64,000 nt of DNA from Agarophyton chilense (GCA_030374765.1 JARGXX010000120.1:186001-250000); one strand, 5' to 3'. Shown: positions 20,222 to 30,735, numbered from the stretch's first letter. The notes: generated from the sequence alone by a model not told the origin. A program made the numbers and translations.

Positions 20222-23200
20222 TTAGTTTCTAATGACCCATTGTTCCGGTTGTATCTGTAGACTTGCAGTCCTCAAGATGTTCTTCAGAGCAGCTTGGTGC
20301 ATCGTCTTCGTTAGTCCGTCCGCCACATTGTGTGAGATTCGTACGAAGCCAATATCCGAAATGGCCTTGGTTTGGAATCCCTGTCTAGCTGCGGCGATGT
20401 CCAGCATGAGTCGCTTCTCAGAAGTTCTGGATCCTTTTGATATTACATCAAAGAGCGATTTACTGTCCGTGAAGAGTTGTACCGGAATATCTCGATTCAT
20501 AATGAGGCTCATCTCGGCTGATAGCGTGGTTGTAACATCAAAAAGATCGCTGAAAGCAATTAATTCATCGGCCATTGCCGATCTCGTTACTCGCTTAGCC
20601 TTATAAGACTTGAAGTGTATCGGCACGACATTATCCGTACCGTCTCCAAGGAAAACTATGTGACCAAGCTGCGAGGACATGTCTCTATTATTTGCAAGAG
20701 AAGAGTCTGAGTAGTCTATGACTCTTAGTGTTTCACGGTTCAATCTCGGGATTCGAAGAGAAAGTATATTCTGCCTTGCATATTTAACAGCTCGATTCAA
20801 TTGTCGTATAACTCCTTTCTGATCATTCTCGAAGATCGTTTGGGTCACCTGTGAAAGTTTTGAAATCTGAAAAAGACAATCAGGTCTAGTGTTGGCGAGC
20901 CAGGCCAGCTTCATACGCATAGACCGAAACAAGGAGAACTTTGCATCTGGTGGGAGCTCCTCCAACGTCTTGAGATACGAGTGTTGCTCCTGCACAATAG
21001 TTGTGTCTGGCTTTCTATCCAAGGAAAACCCAGTGAAGCTGCAAGGTAAACTTTGCTCCTCCCCCATGTCAAATCTCTCGTTGGTTCTTATGCAGAGCTT
21101 TTTGAACCCATTATCACCTGCTCTCAACAAATCGTCCACATAACCACCAGATATACCCTTCAGAAGTCCATCCTTCATTTGGATGTACAGTGCAGGGTCA
21201 GATCGTAGTGGGGTCTTGCCCAAATCCTTGACGTGATGTTGATCTATAGTTTGGTGCCATAGGTCACCTGATTCGCAGAGACCGTACAGGGGCTTCAGCA
21301 GCTGAAGGCATTGCGACGGATGCAGTTCAAACTCTGGAACAGGCTTAGTGATGAAAACGTCCCGAAGGATGGGTTCGGCAGCTTGTAAATATGCCTGTCG
21401 CACATCGGATGTCCAGACATCAAAACCATGACTCATAGCAAGCGACAAGAGGAGCCGGATAGATGAAGGCTGCAGTGTTGTCGTCGAGTGTATCATCATA
21501 TGCTTCAGCTTATCTCGATGTCCTCCAATTACAAAACGAGTCTTATACTTTATCCGCCCATCATCCGTAGACTTGATGGCCAAGACAAAACGACCAGGCA
21601 GTATGTTACCATCGATAGGCACATCTTCTTTCAGAATTACTTTGAAGGTTCCACGGTCCAAAAAGGTTCTTGATTTCGATTTTCTTAGCGTCATTCATCG
21701 CCTTTGTGCCTGCTCTTGGGTCATTCTTGTCAATAATTTCGGTCAAGTAGATGCCATCTTTCTCTTCCTCACCGGATCGGAATGGTTCGAAGCTCGTCTT
21801 TAGACTGGAGAGGAATGAGTTCGCTATCATTTCAGGTTCGTAATAGCGCTTCACTTGAGCTAAATTGAACGGCTTTGCTGCTCCAATCTGAACGTCCTGG
21901 ACATACACCAGTTTCTTCGATTCATCTACTGCGCTGATAGTGAACGGGCCCATCCACTCGCCGATTCTGCTGTCTACAATTTCTCCCTCCATACCAGGAC
22001 CTTATCTCCAACTTGATAAGCTGTATCTGAGGCTGGGGGCACCTTGTGCTTCAGAGCTCGAGCGATTCTCAATTTCGCCATACAGCTTCCCATCTCGCGG
22101 CGAGCCGTGTTAGCTACATCTGCCCTACTTGCGCTTATGGTTTGAACCGAGGGGAACTCTCCAAAAACCAAAGCGGGTGGTACCAATCCTTCAGGTTCAA
22201 GCGTGTCGTTCATGGCCTTCACTGATGCAGCGAGGGCAACTTCTGGCTCTGTGGAGGGATTCTGTACCATGTTCTTCGGTACGTTTGTCTTAGAGGTTGG
22301 TGGTAGCGTTCGCCAAGTCCTAGACTAGAGTGAGCTTCCACGCCATTTCTGTCGACTTGAATGTTGGATATCGCAGCAATATCTACGAAAAGCTGACCAA
22401 AAGCGCTACCTTGGTCTACTAACATTCGATTCGGGATTCCGGTGTAGATAGCTATCCAGCATGTGAGAATCTTCTTCCATATGGTCCTTGTAGATACGTC
22501 CGGCAGGAACGTGGCAGCGGAAAAGCGGGTACCTTCATCGACGATATGCAGAACAGGCTTACCGTTTATGTACATTATGTCTATAAGAACTCTTTCGTTG
22601 AACTGAACGCTTTCAGCTCCGAACGATACCCGAAATCGCTTCGGTGCATTCTGTATTCTCTGACATGGATCAAATCGTCTGCTAAGGTCCTTCAAAACTT
22701 CTAATGTTTGCGGTGTAGCTTCTTCGGGCCTCGCCCCATTTATCAGTGCAAAGAGTTTGTCAGCCGCAGGGTGAAAGAATTGCCGATGTATTTTGTTTAG
22801 CTGCGCCCTTGTGAAGTAGATTTGCGATGGGAAATGCATATCAGCAAAAATGTGCCCACTCCTGGATCGGCGCAGAGGAACAGACCAAGTGTCAACGAAA
22901 CGTTGCGAGCCCTGATTATCGTCCACACATTCCCTGTGTGTGAGCCTGTTGGCTACGGTGTCCGCTATAAGAGACTCGCGGTCAAGTATGTCCATTCCAA
23001 GCAGAGCTGGAATGTCCGCTTGCACGATGTCCATAGTAACCATAATGGGACTAACATTCGGGGGTGTAGCGAGGTGAATGTCTGCCAGTCCGAGTGACTC
23101 ATACGTTGCGTCAGAAAACTTATAGCGTGTGTGAGACTGTAGCTGGCGAAGATTCGTTAGTCGAAGCTTGTGAGGAGAGAGAACACGCCTTAGTTCCCTA

Positions 23201-23394
23201 ACTCCAATGACTGATTTCGGTGCTCCAATGTCGACACAGAATCCTTCTGCTCGGGAGCGGTTACGCTTCTTCGCAAGTTTTGTCACAAAGATGTGGGTGA
23301 CGTTAAGTTCTACTGGCTCACCCATGGACTTGCGCCTCGGTAGAGCAGTTCTATGCGAAGCTGCCCATTGACAAGGGCGACGGTGTTGAGGCAC
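20222..23394 (-). pseudogene. pol of the copia element: protease, integrase, RT, RNase H
   Basis: Block 23394-22219 holds an aspartic protease motif (VDIGA) and an integrase: an H/C zinc module, then a D-D-E core (IDIMYI, VDQGSAFG, GERYHQ). Blocks 22270-21974 and 21992-21606 link it to reverse transcriptase and RNase H (21694-20222). RT has FDVWTSDVRQAYL, LKPLYGL and an intact YVDD (21142-21131). RNase H has LFTDSKSLFD and ends ADGLTK. Each block overlaps the next in another frame, so at least three frameshifts separate integrase from RT. These may be true decay or assembly indels. Confidence 0.88.
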
Positions 23395-23408
23395 TAACTC
23401 TCGTCGCC

Positions 23409-25234
23409 CTACTGAAAAGACTTTGATAATAGGTGTGTTTCTTCTTGGCCCATGGTAGCCGCCACATGGTTAGTGAACCACTCTGCATCGGCCATCTCGA
23501 AGTCTCTCGTGGCCGAAGGCTCATCGTTGTTTGTGAGTTTGTCAAACAGGCGGACTTCCTCAACATCGTAACATGGTCCGTGCTGGGCATCGTCACCATC
23601 ATTGCTTTCAGAGACCTCTTCAGTCTCTCCCTCCATTGCCAAGACAAGGTCCGACACAATGTGTACGGCGGACTCACCACTCGTCATTCTTTCACGCACA
23701 AGGTTGCGGATGGCACCAGGTTTACAACGGTGGCTTGGTTGCCATTGTCTGTGACATTTATGGCATTCATTTCGTCGGCGGCTTTCTTCAAAGGTTCGTG
23801 GGGGAAAACGAGGAGGTGCGCCACCATTGGTAAGCTTCTGATTGATACGGGGGTTCCTTTGAGGCGGATGTTTGCGGACAAATTTTGGGTTCCGTCCATA
23901 CTGCTGATACAACATCTCTTCACTCACAATATGCGTCCCAGGAGTCTTATTGATTTCCCTGATTTCTTCTTCAAGTTTAAGACTTTCTCTGAGGGCGGTG
24001 ATGAAGCCATTGAACGTGTATTTTAGAGTTACAATGTTGCTTACTGGTAGCCTTGCCCATGAAGATCCAAGAACTGCATTTCGAAGGTATCCAATCTTAT
24101 GGGCCTCGAAGCGGAAGTGAGGGGAACATTGCAGTTCCAGCTCTTCTATGGTATTTACTACCTTGTTAATCCGTCGGAGGCAGTACTTAGTTCATTCTCG
24201 ACCATAACTTTCTCGATTCGAAGATTGTTGAGGATACCATAAACTTGAAGCTGACGTGAGTTACTATTGTACTCTTCAATCATAAGATTAGCCATATCTT
24301 CGAAAGTCATATCATCTCTTGCGTTATTGAAGAAGAATGTACGTGCTGGACCATCCAGTATATTGACGAAGTAGTCGGTCTTCTGTGACGGTGTAAGTCG
24401 ATGTTGACGAGCGCACACATTATAGTCGCATAACGTCAGCTCGATTGACTGAGTTAACTCTCCTTTGAATCTATTGTCCTTGAAATGCTGGAAAACATAA
24501 CTCGCCTTTCTCGTATCCTCTGAAATACCAGATTTCCCAGCCAAGTTGTTATCGCTCGAACGATACGATAAGCGCGAACCATGCTGGTTATTTCCTAATA
24601 ATGACGCATTGTTTCCGACAGGCTGGCTTCCGGCTTCTCCGCCAGGAACGATTACAGGATCCTGCTCATGTTCGATTGGTGTCTGGTTCCTTTCTTCGCT
24701 CATCTGCTGGGCAGCTGTAGAGCGAGGATGAGCAAGGTTTGACGGTTCACTAGAGTGAGCTAGGCGGGAGGCAAATCTAATGCGGCGGTAAAGTGCGACT
24801 CCTTGCTCCATGGTTTCAGTGGATGCTTCCAAGAAATACAAAAACCAGACATGAGTCGTCAACGAGCGGTTGGTGGTCTCTCATGATTTCAAGTGAAGGG
24901 TAGTAGTAAGTCATTCTGGTATGCCACTCAAATCGTATATCTCGGCGACGTCTCTGAGAACCTGAACTGGAAACAGTGGCATGTTGAAGAACTCCATATC
25001 CAAGATTGTCTCTGGAGAAGGCAGAAAGCTCTTCAGCGTTACCTCAACATCCCGTTTGCGTGTTGGAGTCAGAGTGATCGAGGAACCATCCACTTCAGCA
25101 ACAGGAAAAAGGGTCAACTTGTAAAGTGCACAATCACGTAAGAAATTGCCTGTCTCGGTAGTTGGCTCAACAATAGTACTCGAACGTCGAAGGCGCTCAT
25201 AGCGCGACATAGTACTCGATCGAGTAGAACCCAT
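23409..25234 (-). pseudogene. gag region of the copia element
   Basis: Three minus-strand stretches precede protease: 25234-24911, 24862-24158 in the same frame after a TGA at 24911, and 23927-23409 in another frame. The middle part has the helical capsid-like stretch (YFVNILDGPARTFFFNNARD). The last has a Cys/His cluster (CHKCHRQWQPSHRC) where a nucleocapsid zinc knuckle is expected, although the spacing is not the canonical CX2CX4HX4C. Gag is broken by one stop and at least one frameshift. Confidence 0.7.
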
Positions 25235-25275
25235 TTGTTAAATGATCACAACAAACAGCGCTCAAGAATCCGGAT

Positions 25276-25632
25276 TGTCGTTTGAACGCGTGTGTTGCGA
25301 AAGATTGCGCTTCGCACGTAACACAATTTACGTAAATTTGTGAAGGCAATCCAACGGTGATAGGCAGACAGAGGCAAACGCGTCTCTTCGCGTTTGTTAG
25401 TAAAGATGTCGCAAGACCGTTCTTTACTATTATTCCTCTTGTCCTCTTTTTTTTCTTGTCTACGGCGTTAGCGCCGCTACGTTATAACGACGTTGCGAGA
25501 GCGCTTTGCCACTAATTGGCAAGGCGAAATGTGTGACTCAAAATAAATAAAATATCTAAAAATCCGAGCTCGTGGTGCACCTCCAATCAAAACGAGATCA
25601 CTGCACCGCAATGAAACACCACGACGCCAACA
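25276..25632 (-). repeat. 5' LTR of the copia element
   Basis: This 357-bp copy is near-identical to 18835-19191. Differences include single bases at 25337, about 25363 and 25525, and a cluster in the T-rich run near 25442-25456. It is followed on the plus strand by the AAAAG target copy. Confidence 0.95.
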
Positions 25633-25637
25633 AAAAG

Positions 25638-25796
25638 AGACTGATCCCGCGCGCCCCGATTCGAACCCGAGGCTCGACGAGCTAGCCCTGACCACGTCGC
25701 ACCCGTGTGTGACGCAACAGTAACCACTGTTTCTGCACGCAAAGAAAGTTTTATGTTCTAATATAGAAAATAGCATGCCAATCAGTTAAACATAAA
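25638..25796 (-). repeat. Dispersed tRNA-like repeat, 5' part (split by the copia element)
   Basis: Read on the minus strand this matches 43685-43855: TTATGTTTAACTGATT, TATATTAGAACATAAAAC, a GTGCGACGTGGT block resembling a Pol III A box, TTCGAA within a B-box-like block, and a run of four T at the copia insertion point. The other half lies at 18829-18655. Confidence 0.75.
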
Positions 25797-26246
25797 TTCT
25801 ATATTGTTTTTCTTCTCAAGGTGTATTCTTTCACATACAGTGGAAGCAGTGTGGTGAAGTACAGATTTTTTTGAGAAGATACGTAGTCTTTACTGCTCCA
25901 AGGGCAGAACACGAAAAAAAATCCGGTCAAAATAACTAAAAATCAGCACAACCATTTACAGTTTGACCTCATATGAGGTCAGCGGTCGAATAGACACTAG
26001 TATGCCTATAATGGTTGCTTATTTTCAAAAGCTAATCTGACAGGTCGCTTTTCCCGGTCATCATTGGATAGAAGGTGGAAGAAAACGAAAAAACCCGGAC
26101 AGGCCATAAGGTACTCTGCTAGTTGAACGCGACCCATTTGTTCGTTAAACGCATCACTTTCATTACAAACTCTCCGCCTTCACAAAGATCGCCTTGTTCG
26201 AACAACTTCAGCGACGCACTGCCCCCGCTGTATCCTGATAACCACC
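25797..26246. other. Upstream region of the opine dehydrogenase gene
   Basis: This intergenic stretch contains a perfect 16-bp palindrome at 25965-25980, GACCTCATATGAGGTC. The 20 bp after it match 48437-48456 closely. The last 100 bp before the start codon are likely promoter and 5' UTR; I see no clear TATA element. Confidence 0.5.
25965..26000 (+). repeat. Palindrome-containing dispersed motif, copy 1
   Basis: GACCTCATATGAGGTC is followed by AGCGGTCGAATAGACACTAG. It lies about 250 bp upstream of the opine dehydrogenase start and next to the tRNA-like repeat. Confidence 0.65.
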
Positions 26247-27323
26247 ATGAAGGTTGCTGTGTTGGGATCCGGCAATGGTGGTTGCGCAATCGCATTTGAC
26301 TGTGCTCACCATGGGCACACCGTAAATTTATTCGACTTTGAATCCTTCCCTGCTACAATTGCGCAAGTTCAAAAGCAAGGAGGAATTCACTCTGAAGGGC
26401 AGCTCGAAGGTTTCGCACCTATCGCATATGCGGGCCATGACATAAAGGAAGCGCTGGACGGCGTTGATATTATCTACGCTGTAGGGCCGGCGTACAGCAC
26501 TCATCCTTTCGCCAAGGCTTGCATGCCGCATCTCAAACTAGATCATGTCGTTGTCGTGTGTCCCAGCTCTTGTGGAGGCGCCATTGAGTTTAAGAAAGGT
26601 GCTGGCTTGGATCTAAGCAGCACAAAGCCGCTCGTGGCTGAGACATCCACCCTACCTTACGCGGTGCGAATTTGCGGCCCCGCCAAAATCAATGTGTACC
26701 TCAAGCTCAAGGGTGGTCTATATCTGGCTGCATTACCAGCGTCGGAATCACAGCGAGCGCTCGAGGCGGTGAAGGATGTCTACCCAGCAATGGAGATGGC
26801 GCAAAGTGTGATGCAAACAAGCTTGCAGAATGGAAACCCAGTGATTCACCCCACAGTCACGCTTCTGAACACAGCCGTCATCGAGCGCACTGGCAGTAAA
26901 ATGTTGTTCTACGAGGAAGGCGTAACAGAGGCCGTTGGTAGGTTGATGAAAGCAGTGGACCAGGAGAGAATTGCAATCGGGCGCGCGCTGGGTGTGAAAG
27001 TGATCGCAGATCCAGAACTTGCTATCGCGCAGGGGTACGCGACAGAGTCGACGTACGACCGCGGTTATTCGCAAGCGCCGGGCTTTCAGGGCATCAAGGC
27101 GCAGAGCAGCCTGAACAATCGATACTTTCACGAGGACGTTGGTTATGGTCTGGTGTTTTTGAGGGATTTGGGGCGGCAGGTTGGGGTGGAGACGCCGATC
27201 ATGGATTCCATAATCATAATAGTGTCAAAAGTGATGGACCGCGACTATTTGAGCGAGGCGCCGCGAACGATGGAATCGCTGGGGCTCGCAAGCATGTCTG
27301 TAGCTGAGCTGCGCAAGCTTTGA
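26247..27323 (+). CDS. Opine (octopine/nopaline-type) dehydrogenase
   Basis: The 358-residue product belongs to the opine dehydrogenase family, which reductively joins an amino acid to a keto acid such as pyruvate using NAD(P)H. This regenerates NAD under low oxygen. The N-terminal Rossmann domain has GSGNGG at residues 7-12. The C-terminal substrate domain has NPVIHP with His201, the position that binds the keto acid in characterised enzymes. Length is typical and no targeting peptide is evident, so it is probably cytosolic. Tauropine and strombine dehydrogenases are reported from florideophyte algae, and this could be one of them, but the substrate amino acid cannot be read from sequence. 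It has no intron. Confidence 0.9.
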   Translation: MKVAVLGSGNGGCAIAFDCAHHGHTVNLFDFESFPATIAQVQKQGGIHSEGQLEGFAPIAYAGHDIKEALDGVDIIYAVGPAYSTHPFAKACMPHLKLDHVVVVCPSSCGGAIEFKKGAGLDLSSTKPLVAETSTLPYAVRICGPAKINVYLKLKGGLYLAALPASESQRALEAVKDVYPAMEMAQSVMQTSLQNGNPVIHPTVTLLNTAVIERTGSKMLFYEEGVTEAVGRLMKAVDQERIAIGRALGVKVIADPELAIAQGYATESTYDRGYSQAPGFQGIKAQSSLNNRYFHEDVGYGLVFLRDLGRQVGVETPIMDSIIIIVSKVMDRDYLSEAPRTMESLGLASMSVAELRKL

Positions 27324-27917
27324 GACACAGAGCAGAACGAGTACGCCTCTCAACGTGCTTGTGCGCAAAGAAGGGTATTCTAGAACGTGTACGAGAGTAG
27401 TACACGGCGAATTGTTTCTCGGAGACGGTTAGCAAGTTAAAGTACGATGAGAGTGTCATGCAGCACGATCTCTCCACGCCGGCGGCTGGTATGGGGGCGG
27501 GTTGCCGCCGTGACCCTGACATTATTGCCAAGCGCGTAACGTGCAGCAAGCATGGCGCGCGGAAAGTGGCGTCGCAGGCGCGCCGCTTCCCCTCATCAGT
27601 TGGTCGAAGAAACATGTCGCAAGACGGTAAAGTCGCAACACGCAACGTAGATAGACTGATTGTTTTGCTGAACGAAGGAAGGGCGAAGCGGAGCGTCCAC
27701 GCCGCCACGCTTAGCACACGTGGCGCGCGCCGCTTGGCGCAGCGGCCGTTCCAGCGTGCTGCGCTGCCCGTCCGCACGCGCGTCGCGTGCCCGTCGCCTT
27801 CAAGCGCTCCTTGCGCGCACGCAGCGGCGCATGCGTGCGCCCGCTCTCTCTCCGCCGCTGCCGCCGCCGCTGCCGCCGCCGTCGTCGCTGCCGTCGCCGC
27901 CGCCGCCGTTAGTCGCG
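27324..27917. other. Intergenic region before LSM12
   Basis: The stretch is GC-rich and holds long frames on both strands (for example 27458-28114 plus and 27777-27214 minus) made of Arg/Ala/Ser-rich sequence. These are typical chance frames in high GC. It likely contains the 3' end of the dehydrogenase transcript and the promoter of LSM12, with CCG-type triplet runs just before the start codon. Confidence 0.55.
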
Positions 27918-28713
27918 ATGGACGCCCGCCCGCAGCCCGGTATGAAGCTGGAGGTGGGCGCGCCGATCGCAGTGCACCTCACGGACGGCGCGCTACTACG
28001 CGGCTTCGTACACGCCGAGGACCGCGCCGCCGGCCTGCTGTGCCTCGAGCTCATCCCATCCGCGCAGGTTGCGCTTGTCGCGCTGGCCAACGTCAAGTCC
28101 ACCGCGCCGTTTGAGCACCCCGTCGATTCGCGCAAGTGGCCGTCCAATTGTGCGTGTGTTGCTCGTGCTCCTCATGCCCCTCGTGTAACAACCCCCCGTT
28201 CGCTGTGCCCCCGATCCGCTTGCTAACCGCCCCTCCGTTTTCCCTTGATATGCGCGTCTAGTTGACCTTGACCTTGCCAAGTTGCGTATCGATGAGCGCC
28301 GCGCGTACGAGAAGTGTGAGGTCGAGTTCAATCAGCTTGGCGTGGGTGTGTCGCCTTCTGCTCAAGCCATATTTGACGTGCTCGCCAACACCATGCCTTG
28401 CAGATGGGACGGCAAGGACATTCTTATCCTCGATTCGGTGCGCCTCGCGCCGCCGTACACAGTCAAAGCAATCAGGTAAGCAACCGTTCTCCATTCGCCC
28501 TTACTCGTCATCGCACCGCTGCGTAAAGCCTGCAACAAGCCGCATCGTACTCACCTGTACCCTCTCCTCCCTTAATCTGCGTCGGTTCTGTTTGGCGCAC
28601 ATAGCACGGAAGGCAGCGGCGACGCACGAGTGGTGGACAGAGTGAAGATGATTCTAAATCGAGAAGCACACAGAATAACAAGTGCCTCTGATGCAAATGG
28701 TGTCAAGCCATAG
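27918..28713 (+). CDS. LSM12: LSM12 homologue (LSm plus AD domain), two introns
   Basis: Joining 27918-28149, 28262-28475 and 28605-28713 gives a 184-residue protein, close to the usual length near 195. An N-terminal LSm fold (about residues 10-65, KLEVGAPIAVHL, LLCLELIPS, VALVALANVKS) is followed by the anticodon-binding-like AD domain (about 80-175), which carries the SPSAQAIFDVLANTM helix and ILDSVRLAPPYTV strand. LSM12 associates with ataxin-2-type RNA-binding proteins and affects translation. Both introns have GT and AG ends (GTGCGT...TCTAG; GTAAG...ATAG) and keep the frame. The start is the ATG directly before the LSm domain. It converges with the MYB gene, 195 bp away. Confidence 0.85.
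28150..28261 (+). other. LSM12: Intron 1 of LSM12
   Basis: The 112-nt intron begins GTGCGT and ends TCTAG after a pyrimidine-rich stretch. It is a phase 1 intron; joining the exons makes a Phe codon between Asn and Asp-Leu-Asp. Confidence 0.75.
28476..28604 (+). other. LSM12: Intron 2 of LSM12
   Basis: The 129-nt intron begins GTAAG and ends CATAG. It is a phase 2 intron; joining makes a Ser codon and continues into the conserved TEGSGDARVVDRV helix. Confidence 0.8.
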
Positions 28714-28908
28714 CCACGCGGCTCCCATTGTCTAATCTGTCTAACAACACCTGCACTCTTTTAACCACAGTAAACGAGATGAGAGAGAGAAGGATAACAA
28801 AAAACAAACAACTAATGTACATCGCTGCTGCATTGAGCCGTCAGTACCCGACAGAAACGTGTGCGCCACAAAACCTGCGCTGCTAGCCGCAGTGCGCCAA
28901 ATGCGCTG

Positions 28909-30249
28909 TCAACATTGCATGGCCGCTCGATTAGCGCCGCGCACATTCTTCTCCATGCGTTTTGATTCGGGTGGAGCCGCCGTCCAGAGCGCAAGCAGAC
29001 GAGAAGCCACCATGCAGTCGCCCTCGTGCTGATGAACCTTCGGCGGTACATGCCCGTCCTGGCACACAATCGCCGCGCGACCGCGATGAAATCTTCGTGA
29101 AGCGGCCTCTCCATTGATAGAGCCACCGCTGCACGTGTCAATGTCAGCCTCGAATCCCGACGATCCAGCGGAAGGGCTTCGTTTGCCATCGCTGTGTGCA
29201 TCCTTCTTTGGCTGCCGCTGTGCCTCATCGGCGCTGCTGCCATGACTGGAGTTGTGCGTGGATGGAGCGCAGGGAAGAGTGGCCTGCGGGCTGCTTGGCC
29301 TCTGTGTCGAGTGCGTATTGGCCATCTCTTGGCGCTTGGGCTCGCTTTGTTCGGGCGTCAGATCATCGGTGGAGTTGACTGCGCGCTTTCGCGATTGTTG
29401 TTGGTGCTGGACTCGGGCAAGCTTGACTGGGAGTGTAGCGTTCGGAGTGACGGCAGCTGGTGTGTGCCCCTCCACTGCCATGGGGGCGCCGGTGGTGGTG
29501 CGTTGCGGCGGCTGCTGAGTGGCACCAACGCTGCGGTCGCGCGATGCAGCAGGCGCGTGAGGCGGCACTACGACAGGTTGGCGACCAACGCCCATGGCAG
29601 TGCAGTAGTAGGCGTGTGCATGGTTGTGCGGGTGTTGATGCGGGTGATGGTGCGGGTGATGGTGCGGGTGATGGTGTGGGTGATGGTGCGAATGATGATA
29701 GGATGAGTAGTAGGGCGCAGCAGGTTGCAATAAATGCGGGGCATAGTATCTATATGACGGCGTTCTGTAGGGCGCGTATTGATACATAGAGTGGGAAGAA
29801 GTCACATGGGCGCGCAGCGAGGCAGGCGCAGCTGGAGCAATACTCACAGGCGTAGAGCTGACAAAGTGCTGGGGGGCAGGCGCGAGAAGCTGGTGCTGCA
29901 GCGACGAGCTGTGGGACGTGGAGCGGTACGGAGGTACAGACCCTGAAGCGGGGGCGTCGGCGGAGCGCGCGCGCGAGCGCCGGGGGCGCGGCGGCGGGAT
30001 GGTGTGCAGCACGGCCGAGCGACTGCGCTCCAGACGAAGAAAGTACTTTTGGGCGTGCGAACGGATCTGAACGGCGGTTTTGGTGGCAACGTCGCGCTCG
30101 ATGGCCTTCCACTCGCGGCCGTAGAGCGCGAGCGCGGTGAGGAAGCGATTGTGCTCGTCTGGCGTCCAGTATTCGCGTCGCTTGGTGAGCACGTACTTCT
30201 TGCGAGCGGCCTTGCGATCGCGCTCGCCCACGGGGCTGCTGTTGCTCAT
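28909..30249 (-). CDS. SHAQKYF-type single-repeat MYB transcription factor
   Basis: The 446-residue protein has one MYB/SANT repeat at about residues 26-72 ([16 protein letters not shown] ... [15 protein letters not shown]), ending in the SHAQKYF signature at 64-70. This class includes the plant CCA1/LHY/REVEILLE clock factors and is expected to bind DNA in the nucleus. A basic region follows, then a Tyr/Pro/His-rich stretch with HHHP repeats (about 185-212) encoded by a 12-bp minisatellite. The rest is low-complexity Ser/Thr/Gln. The start is the ATG 16 residues before the basic lead-in to MYB; the open frame continues 260 codons upstream but through a Pro run from a 24-bp homopolymer. Which member of the class it matches cannot be said. 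Confidence 0.85.
   Translation of the reverse strand: MSNSSPVGERDRKAARKKYVLTKRREYWTPDEHNRFLTALALYGREWKAIERDVATKTAVQIRSHAQKYFLRLERSRSAVLHTIPPPRPRRSRARSADAPASGSVPPYRSTSHSSSLQHQLLAPAPQHFVSSTPVSIAPAAPASLRAHVTSSHSMYQYAPYRTPSYRYYAPHLLQPAAPYYSSYHHSHHHPHHHPHHHPHHHPHQHPHNHAHAYYCTAMGVGRQPVVVPPHAPAASRDRSVGATQQPPQRTTTGAPMAVEGHTPAAVTPNATLPVKLARVQHQQQSRKRAVNSTDDLTPEQSEPKRQEMANTHSTQRPSSPQATLPCAPSTHNSSHGSSADEAQRQPKKDAHSDGKRSPSAGSSGFEADIDTCSGGSINGEAASRRFHRGRAAIVCQDGHVPPKVHQHEGDCMVASRLLALWTAAPPESKRMEKNVRGANRAAMQC
29625..29705. repeat. 12-bp coding minisatellite (His/Pro repeat)
   Basis: About five copies of CGGGTGATGGTG or close variants encode the alternating His-Pro stretch of the MYB factor on the minus strand. 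Copy number is likely to vary between strains. Confidence 0.8.
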
Positions 30250-30735
30250 GGCGGAGGGGGGGGGGGGGGGGGGGGGGGGAGAGGAGAGACGCGGCGCGAA
30301 GGGAAGGTGGGATGAGCGGACGAGGGCTTGAAGAAGAGCGCATGCGCACTGGGGACGGAGAACGCTTGTCGTGAACAAGAAGCGAGCACCACACGCAAAA
30401 CGCAAGCGGCTGATAGATGGAGGAGCGTGCGTGTGGCTGCGCCGTCCCGCGTTGCCAACCGCCGCGCGCAAGGCGCCGCGCGTGCTTGGCGCCTCGCCGT
30501 TGGTTGCCGCTGGTCGGCCAAATTTGCATCTTGCGCTCCGCCGACTGCACTGTGTGTGCCGCTTCGCGCGCGAAGCGAAACTCGTGTCACCGTGGTGCCT
30601 TTTCCTTCGTCCGTATGCAAGCTTGCGCTTCCCTTCGTCGCTGAACTGAGAAGAGAAGCATCCCCGTCCGAAACCGCAGCCTTTCCCCCCAGCGGCTTCC
30701 CCTCCAGCACCCCTCCCCGCGCGCAGCAAGCAGCA
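30250..30735. promoter_or_regulatory. Shared upstream region of two divergent genes, with a G24 run
   Basis: The 486 bp lie between the MYB factor start (minus) and the coiled-coil protein start (plus). A run of 24 G at 30256-30279 lies 6 bp before the MYB start codon, so its 5' leader would carry C24. No TATA box is evident. The arrangement suggests a bidirectional promoter. Confidence 0.5.

Larger units (their letters stand above)
18835..25632 (-). mobile_element. Ty1/copia LTR retrotransposon
   Basis: The element is 6.8 kb and lies on the minus strand: 5' LTR 25632-25276, gag, protease, integrase, reverse transcriptase, RNase H, polypurine tract, 3' LTR 19191-18835. AAAAG flanks it on both sides (18830-18834 and 25633-25637). 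Integrase before reverse transcriptase defines the copia superfamily. The LTRs are both 357 bp with about ten differences by eye, so it inserted fairly recently. Pol is spread over several frames. An intact plus-strand ORF lies between pol and the 3' LTR. Confidence 0.95.

Noticed and set aside
25640-25720. A functional tRNA gene on the minus strand
   Set aside because: A- and B-box-like blocks are present but the T and acceptor stems do not pair and no anticodon arm can be drawn.
27458-28114. A 218-codon plus-strand frame overlapping LSM12
   Set aside because: It is Arg/Ala-rich, in a different frame from the LSm domain, and looks like a chance frame in GC-rich DNA.
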